Origin: Methanocorpusculum sp.
Lineage (GTDB): Archaea > Halobacteriota > Methanomicrobia > Methanomicrobiales > Methanocorpusculaceae
Direction of reading: 5' to 3'
DNA length: 8,716 bases
NCBI GenBank assembly: GCA_029987395.1
Contig: DALTVX010000092.1
Location: 1 to 8,716 of the forward strand
In this document: in pieces, positions 5,296-8,716 of the stretch
How the letters are laid out: each line of letters opens with the position of its first letter
Numbering within the stretch: position 1 is the stretch's first letter
Notes under the pieces: generated by a model
What the model was told of the DNA's origin: nothing
Database searches by the model: none
The model's input: the letters and a program-made list of their open reading frames with translations, nothing else
Position numbers and translations under genes: made by a program

Positions 5296-8200
5296 ATGGA
5301 ACAGGGCATCACGGAACTCGAAGAACTGCGCAGCAGGTTGCTGGATCTCACACTCCGCAATAATCTGCTGAACTACAAACCCTCTCCGGGAAGATCGATC
5401 GAGGTGATCGACTGCGACCCGGCATCCATCTATCGTGCCCTTGTTCTCGAAGAAAAGGGGCTGAAGTTCTATCCAGCAAGCAAAGCGACCCGGGGCGATC
5501 CTGAGGACAAACGTATCTGGAAATACCCTACCTTTTCAAAAACGGAAAAATATGCCGATCTCCTCCTCCATACCTCCTATACCGATATCGATCTGCGTAA
5601 GAAACTCTATACTCTCCAGAACAAAAGCCGAACCGTCTTCGAGGAGCAGGGTTATCCTGTTTTGTATCTTGCTCTTGGCTGTGTTGAATGGACCGAACGA
5701 GAGTGCCTTTCAAAACCATTGAAGGCACCGCTTCTTTTGATCCCGGTCGATCTGGAACGCCAGAAGATCAAAGAGAATTATACGCTTCGCTGGACCGGTG
5801 AGGATCCGACGCTTTCGTTGTCGCTGATCGCAAAACTCGCTGAACAAGGAATTATTCTGCCTGATATGGGGCATCCTGAAACGATCGAAGAGATCACGGC
5901 GTACTTTACGCTTATCCGTGAGACGGTGGCAGAAAAAGACTGGATCTTTACCCCGTGCATCACGCTGGATCTGTTTAGTTTCCGCAAATTTGTGATGTTC
6001 AAGGACTTGGACCCGGCGAGCTGGGAAGGTGTCTCACCGCTTGAGAAGAACCCTCTGATCAAACGGTTGTTCCGTCCTGAGGTCGAGAAGGATGCTACTC
6101 CGTCATTCCCGGAAAATGAGGTGGATCTTCGTCTGCCAAGCGAACGCAGCTTCAATATTTTGGATGCCGATTCCTCGCAGATCGCGGTGATCGAGGAGGC
6201 AAAGGCAGGGAAAAATATCGTTGTCGAAGGGCCGCCCGGTACAGGAAAAAGCCAGACGATCGCCAATATGATCGCCGAGATGATGGTCTCCGGCAAGACC
6301 GTTTTGTTTGTCAGCGAAAAGATGGCGGCCCTTGAGGTGGTGAAGCGAAGACTGGATACGGCTGGCCTTTCTCCGTACTGTCTTGAGCTGCACAGTCAGA
6401 AGGCGAAGAAGACCGAGTTTATTCGCGAACTGGAAAAAAGTATCCAGCACCCATCCCCGGAATCATCGGTCTCTGAGTCGAGCTATAGCCAGATCGATGC
6501 GCTTCGGTCTGAGTTGAGCGGATATTGTAATGAGTTGAAGACACCTATCGGCGCATGCGGGTTCACGCCGTATGATCTGTTTGGTATCCGTGAACAGTAT
6601 CGATATGAGTTTGAAAATAGTCCTCATCGAAAAAACCACCGGCTTGCAAAGATTCCGGTGGAAAACGCGGCTGATATAACTCCTGACGAGTATAAAGAGG
6701 CCATCTCTGCTTTGCAGGATATCGTGGCATATCTTCCATCGATCCTTAAGGATGGTGGATCGATATCAGGACATCCTTGGGCGATGACCAAGCCGGGAAT
6801 GATCCTTCCGATCGATCAGGATGATATCCTCGAACTGGTTCTCACCTATCAGAACAAGATCCAGGAACTCCAGACCGTTATGCGTGCTTTGGCGGATCTA
6901 ACGGATGTCCCAGTTCCACGCAGCGAGACCGAGGTGTCCCGCCTTATCGAGACCTGCCGGTATCTGCTGAATGGATATCCGGTGACGATCGAGATCCTGA
7001 ATAATCCTCTATGGGGAAACCAGGCTGAGTTGAAGCGTCTGATCGCCAATATGCAGGATCTGTCTGATCAGAGTTCCCGGATCAAGGGAATCTTCACTCT
7101 TGATATCTTTCTGCGTAATCCCTCCAGCCTTCTTTCCGAGTTTCGGATGTATAGGGAAAAGGGAGCGATCAGTAAGATGCTGTCTGGCGGGTATAAGAAG
7201 ATCAAGACGGAGATCGCTAAATATTATGTTGGTTCCATGCCAAGCGATGCCCAGGTCCTCTTGGATCTGAAGGATGCACGCGTTTACTTGGAGGCACGCA
7301 CCGATTGGGAGCGGGATAAAGCCGTGTATCTTTCCCTCTTCTCTTCAGTTTGGATGGATGAAAACACCGATCCTGAGGCTCTTCGTCAGTATACCAACTG
7401 GATCCAAGCGGTTTTAACAATGGCTCAGGAAGGGCTGATCACCACGCACACGGTCGAGCTGCTTTGCACAGACCAGATAAAAACAGACTCGTTAGCTCCG
7501 TTATTTTCTTCACTGGAAAAGATCATTATTGAACAGAGCGAGGCACGAGAGAAGCTTTTCACCCGTATCGGGGTGGGTGAGCTCGAAACGGATCAAAGCT
7601 TTGCCTCGATGCGAAAACTTTCCGATATCTGGATCACCGAGATCGAGCGGCTGAGTGAGTGGAGCAAGTTCCTCGCATTTACCAAGACCTGTGAGCAAAC
7701 TTCGGCGGCCGCCGTGCTCCCTCTTCTCTTCACCGATAAAATATCCGGTGAAGCGCTTATTCCTGCTTATCTTACCGGCTATGCTGACGCTCTTTTGAAG
7801 GAGGCATACAGCGTTCGTCCACTTCTTGCAAGATTTGCTCAGGCTCCTCATGAGCTGAAGATAAAAACCTTCGCAGAGTATGATCGGGCCGCGATTCTTT
7901 CTAATTCGGCAAGGATCATTTTGAAGATGGACAAGTCTGTTCCTGAGATCTACACGGGAGCTTCCCGCGACTCGGAGATGGGTGTGTTGACCGGCGAGTT
8001 CAACAGAAAACGCGGGCACATGTCGATCCGGTCTCTTATGACGAAGGCAGGAGGACTCATTCAACAGATCAAACCCTGTTTTATGATGAGCCCTCTTTCG
8101 GTCGCTCAGTATCTAGATCCGCGTTCCGTTCAGTTTGACATCATCATTTTTGATGAGGCTAGTCAGGTGAGACCCGAGGACGCATTGGGCGCCCTGATGC

Positions 8201-8716
8201 GGGGTCGTCAGCTTGTGGTGATGGGAGATTCCCGTCAGCTTCCCCCGACGACGTTCTTTGATCAGATCGCCGGTCAGGGTGAGGACGATGAGGAGTCGAT
8301 CGCCGGAATTGGGGATATGGAGAGTCTTCTGCATGTCTGCAAACAGTCGTATCCGACAAAGCGGCTCCGTTGGCATTACAGGTCGCGGCATGAGTCGCTC
8401 ATTGCAGTATCCAATGAGGAGTTCTATGACGGGACGCTGATGGTTTTCCCCTCACCCCGGCATGAGACGCCTGATCTCGGTCTCTCGTTCGTGCATGTGC
8501 AAAATACGGTCTACGAACGCGGCAAATCTGGGATCAACAAAGGCGAGGCCCAGGTGGTTGCCCAGTCGGTGATCTCGTACTATCAGAAGTTCCCTGACAA
8601 GACCCTCGGTGTTGCCACCTTCTCGACCCGTCAGCAGGAGGCCATTCGTCACGAGGTGGATATTTTGCTGCGTGATAATCCTGAGGTCGAGATGTTGATG
8701 AGGCCGGCAAACGGCG
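5296..8716 (+). CDS. Large DUF4011-type superfamily 1 helicase, probable defence protein (partial, runs off window)
   Basis: An unbroken frame of 1140 codons runs to the window edge with no stop. The N-terminus (about 1-270) fits DUF4011: LRSRLLDLTLRNNLLNY near 11-27 and LDLFSFRKFVMFKDLD at 224-239. SF1 helicase motifs follow: Q295, Walker A GPPGTGKS (312-319), motif Ia VSEKMAALEVVKRRL (339-353), and LELHSQKAKK (363-372). DEASQ (953-957) is the Walker B motif, GDSRQLPPT (977-985) motif III, and LRWHYRSRH (1024-1032) motif IV. GVATFSTRQQEAI (1105-1117) is a later motif. About 580 mostly helical residues separate Ia and II, as in related large helicases. Family members often end in a Vsr-like nuclease or DUF3320 region and occur in anti-phage defence loci, so a nucleic-acid-targeting defence role is inferred. 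The C-terminus is missing here. Start ATG 5296 agrees with the TATA spacing and with DUF4011 beginning at once. Confidence 0.88.
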   Translation, partial: MEQGITELEELRSRLLDLTLRNNLLNYKPSPGRSIEVIDCDPASIYRALVLEEKGLKFYPASKATRGDPEDKRIWKYPTFSKTEKYADLLLHTSYTDIDLRKKLYTLQNKSRTVFEEQGYPVLYLALGCVEWTERECLSKPLKAPLLLIPVDLERQKIKENYTLRWTGEDPTLSLSLIAKLAEQGIILPDMGHPETIEEITAYFTLIRETVAEKDWIFTPCITLDLFSFRKFVMFKDLDPASWEGVSPLEKNPLIKRLFRPEVEKDATPSFPENEVDLRLPSERSFNILDADSSQIAVIEEAKAGKNIVVEGPPGTGKSQTIANMIAEMMVSGKTVLFVSEKMAALEVVKRRLDTAGLSPYCLELHSQKAKKTEFIRELEKSIQHPSPESSVSESSYSQIDALRSELSGYCNELKTPIGACGFTPYDLFGIREQYRYEFENSPHRKNHRLAKIPVENAADITPDEYKEAISALQDIVAYLPSILKDGGSISGHPWAMTKPGMILPIDQDDILELVLTYQNKIQELQTVMRALADLTDVPVPRSETEVSRLIETCRYLLNGYPVTIEILNNPLWGNQAELKRLIANMQDLSDQSSRIKGIFTLDIFLRNPSSLLSEFRMYREKGAISKMLSGGYKKIKTEIAKYYVGSMPSDAQVLLDLKDARVYLEARTDWERDKAVYLSLFSSVWMDENTDPEALRQYTNWIQAVLTMAQEGLITTHTVELLCTDQIKTDSLAPLFSSLEKIIIEQSEAREKLFTRIGVGELETDQSFASMRKLSDIWITEIERLSEWSKFLAFTKTCEQTSAAAVLPLLFTDKISGEALIPAYLTGYADALLKEAYSVRPLLARFAQAPHELKIKTFAEYDRAAILSNSARIILKMDKSVPEIYTGASRDSEMGVLTGEFNRKRGHMSIRSLMTKAGGLIQQIKPCFMMSPLSVAQYLDPRSVQFDIIIFDEASQVRPEDALGALMRGRQLVVMGDSRQLPPTTFFDQIAGQGEDDEESIAGIGDMESLLHVCKQSYPTKRLRWHYRSRHESLIAVSNEEFYDGTLMVFPSPRHETPDLGLSFVHVQNTVYERGKSGINKGEAQVVAQSVISYYQKFPDKTLGVATFSTRQQEAIRHEVDILLRDNPEVEMLMRPANG

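Noticed and set aside
5778..6450. Minus-strand open frames of 115-172 codons opposite the helicase gene
   Set aside because: They lie wholly opposite conserved DUF4011 and helicase motifs, overlap each other and show no recognisable motif; they are antisense shadows of a biased coding strand.
7510..8064. Minus-strand open frame of 184 codons
   Set aside because: It lies opposite the helical insert of the helicase, whose plus frame is intact throughout; no domain or promoter supports it.

Overview
The window looks like euryarchaeal chromosome, most likely from a methanogen of the Methanomicrobiales (Methanocorpusculum-like). This placement is inference from three things. There is a GT-C family membrane protein of the TIGR03663/Agl23-like type, which is characteristic of archaea. 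Two genes have TATA-like boxes about 25 bases ahead of starts that lack a good Shine-Dalgarno site. Oligo-T tracts or AT-rich spacers separate genes of roughly 45-55% GC. No rRNA, tRNA, CRISPR array, integrase or transposase gene was seen.

Layout. Bases 1-38 are probably the tail of an upstream gene, ending in a hairpin plus T-tract terminator. A TATA box near 220 then leads into a gene of about 647 codons (251-2194), broken by two frameshifts. Its conceptual product is an AAA+ ATPase with a winged-helix-like C-terminus, resembling primase/helicase proteins of mobile elements. One lesion sits inside the Walker A motif, so I annotate a pseudogene. The convergent spacer 2195-2548 holds a tract of about 9% GC bracketed by two copies of a 19-base partly palindromic repeat, and a possible small membrane peptide frame.

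On the minus strand (2549-3283) is a complete, lower-GC six-helix voltage-gated-type potassium channel. The divergent spacer 3284-3656 carries a cluster of GC-rich stem-loops in related copies, two of them near-identical 40-mers. Next come an intact multi-pass GT-C protein (3657-5231) and, 64 bases downstream with its own TATA-like box, a very large SF1 helicase with a DUF4011-type N-terminus (5296 to the window end, 1140 codons and still open). Proteins of that kind are often found in anti-phage defence contexts.

How the genes relate. I see no clear pathway joining them. The broken mobile-element-like ATPase, the low-GC ion channel, the intergenic repeats and the defence-type helicase together suggest an accessory region. 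The GT-C protein, probably envelope glycan related, may be more stable chromosomal content. The best leads are the stem-loop family, the AT-rich repeat-flanked spacer, and what lies beyond the right edge at the C-terminus of the helicase.
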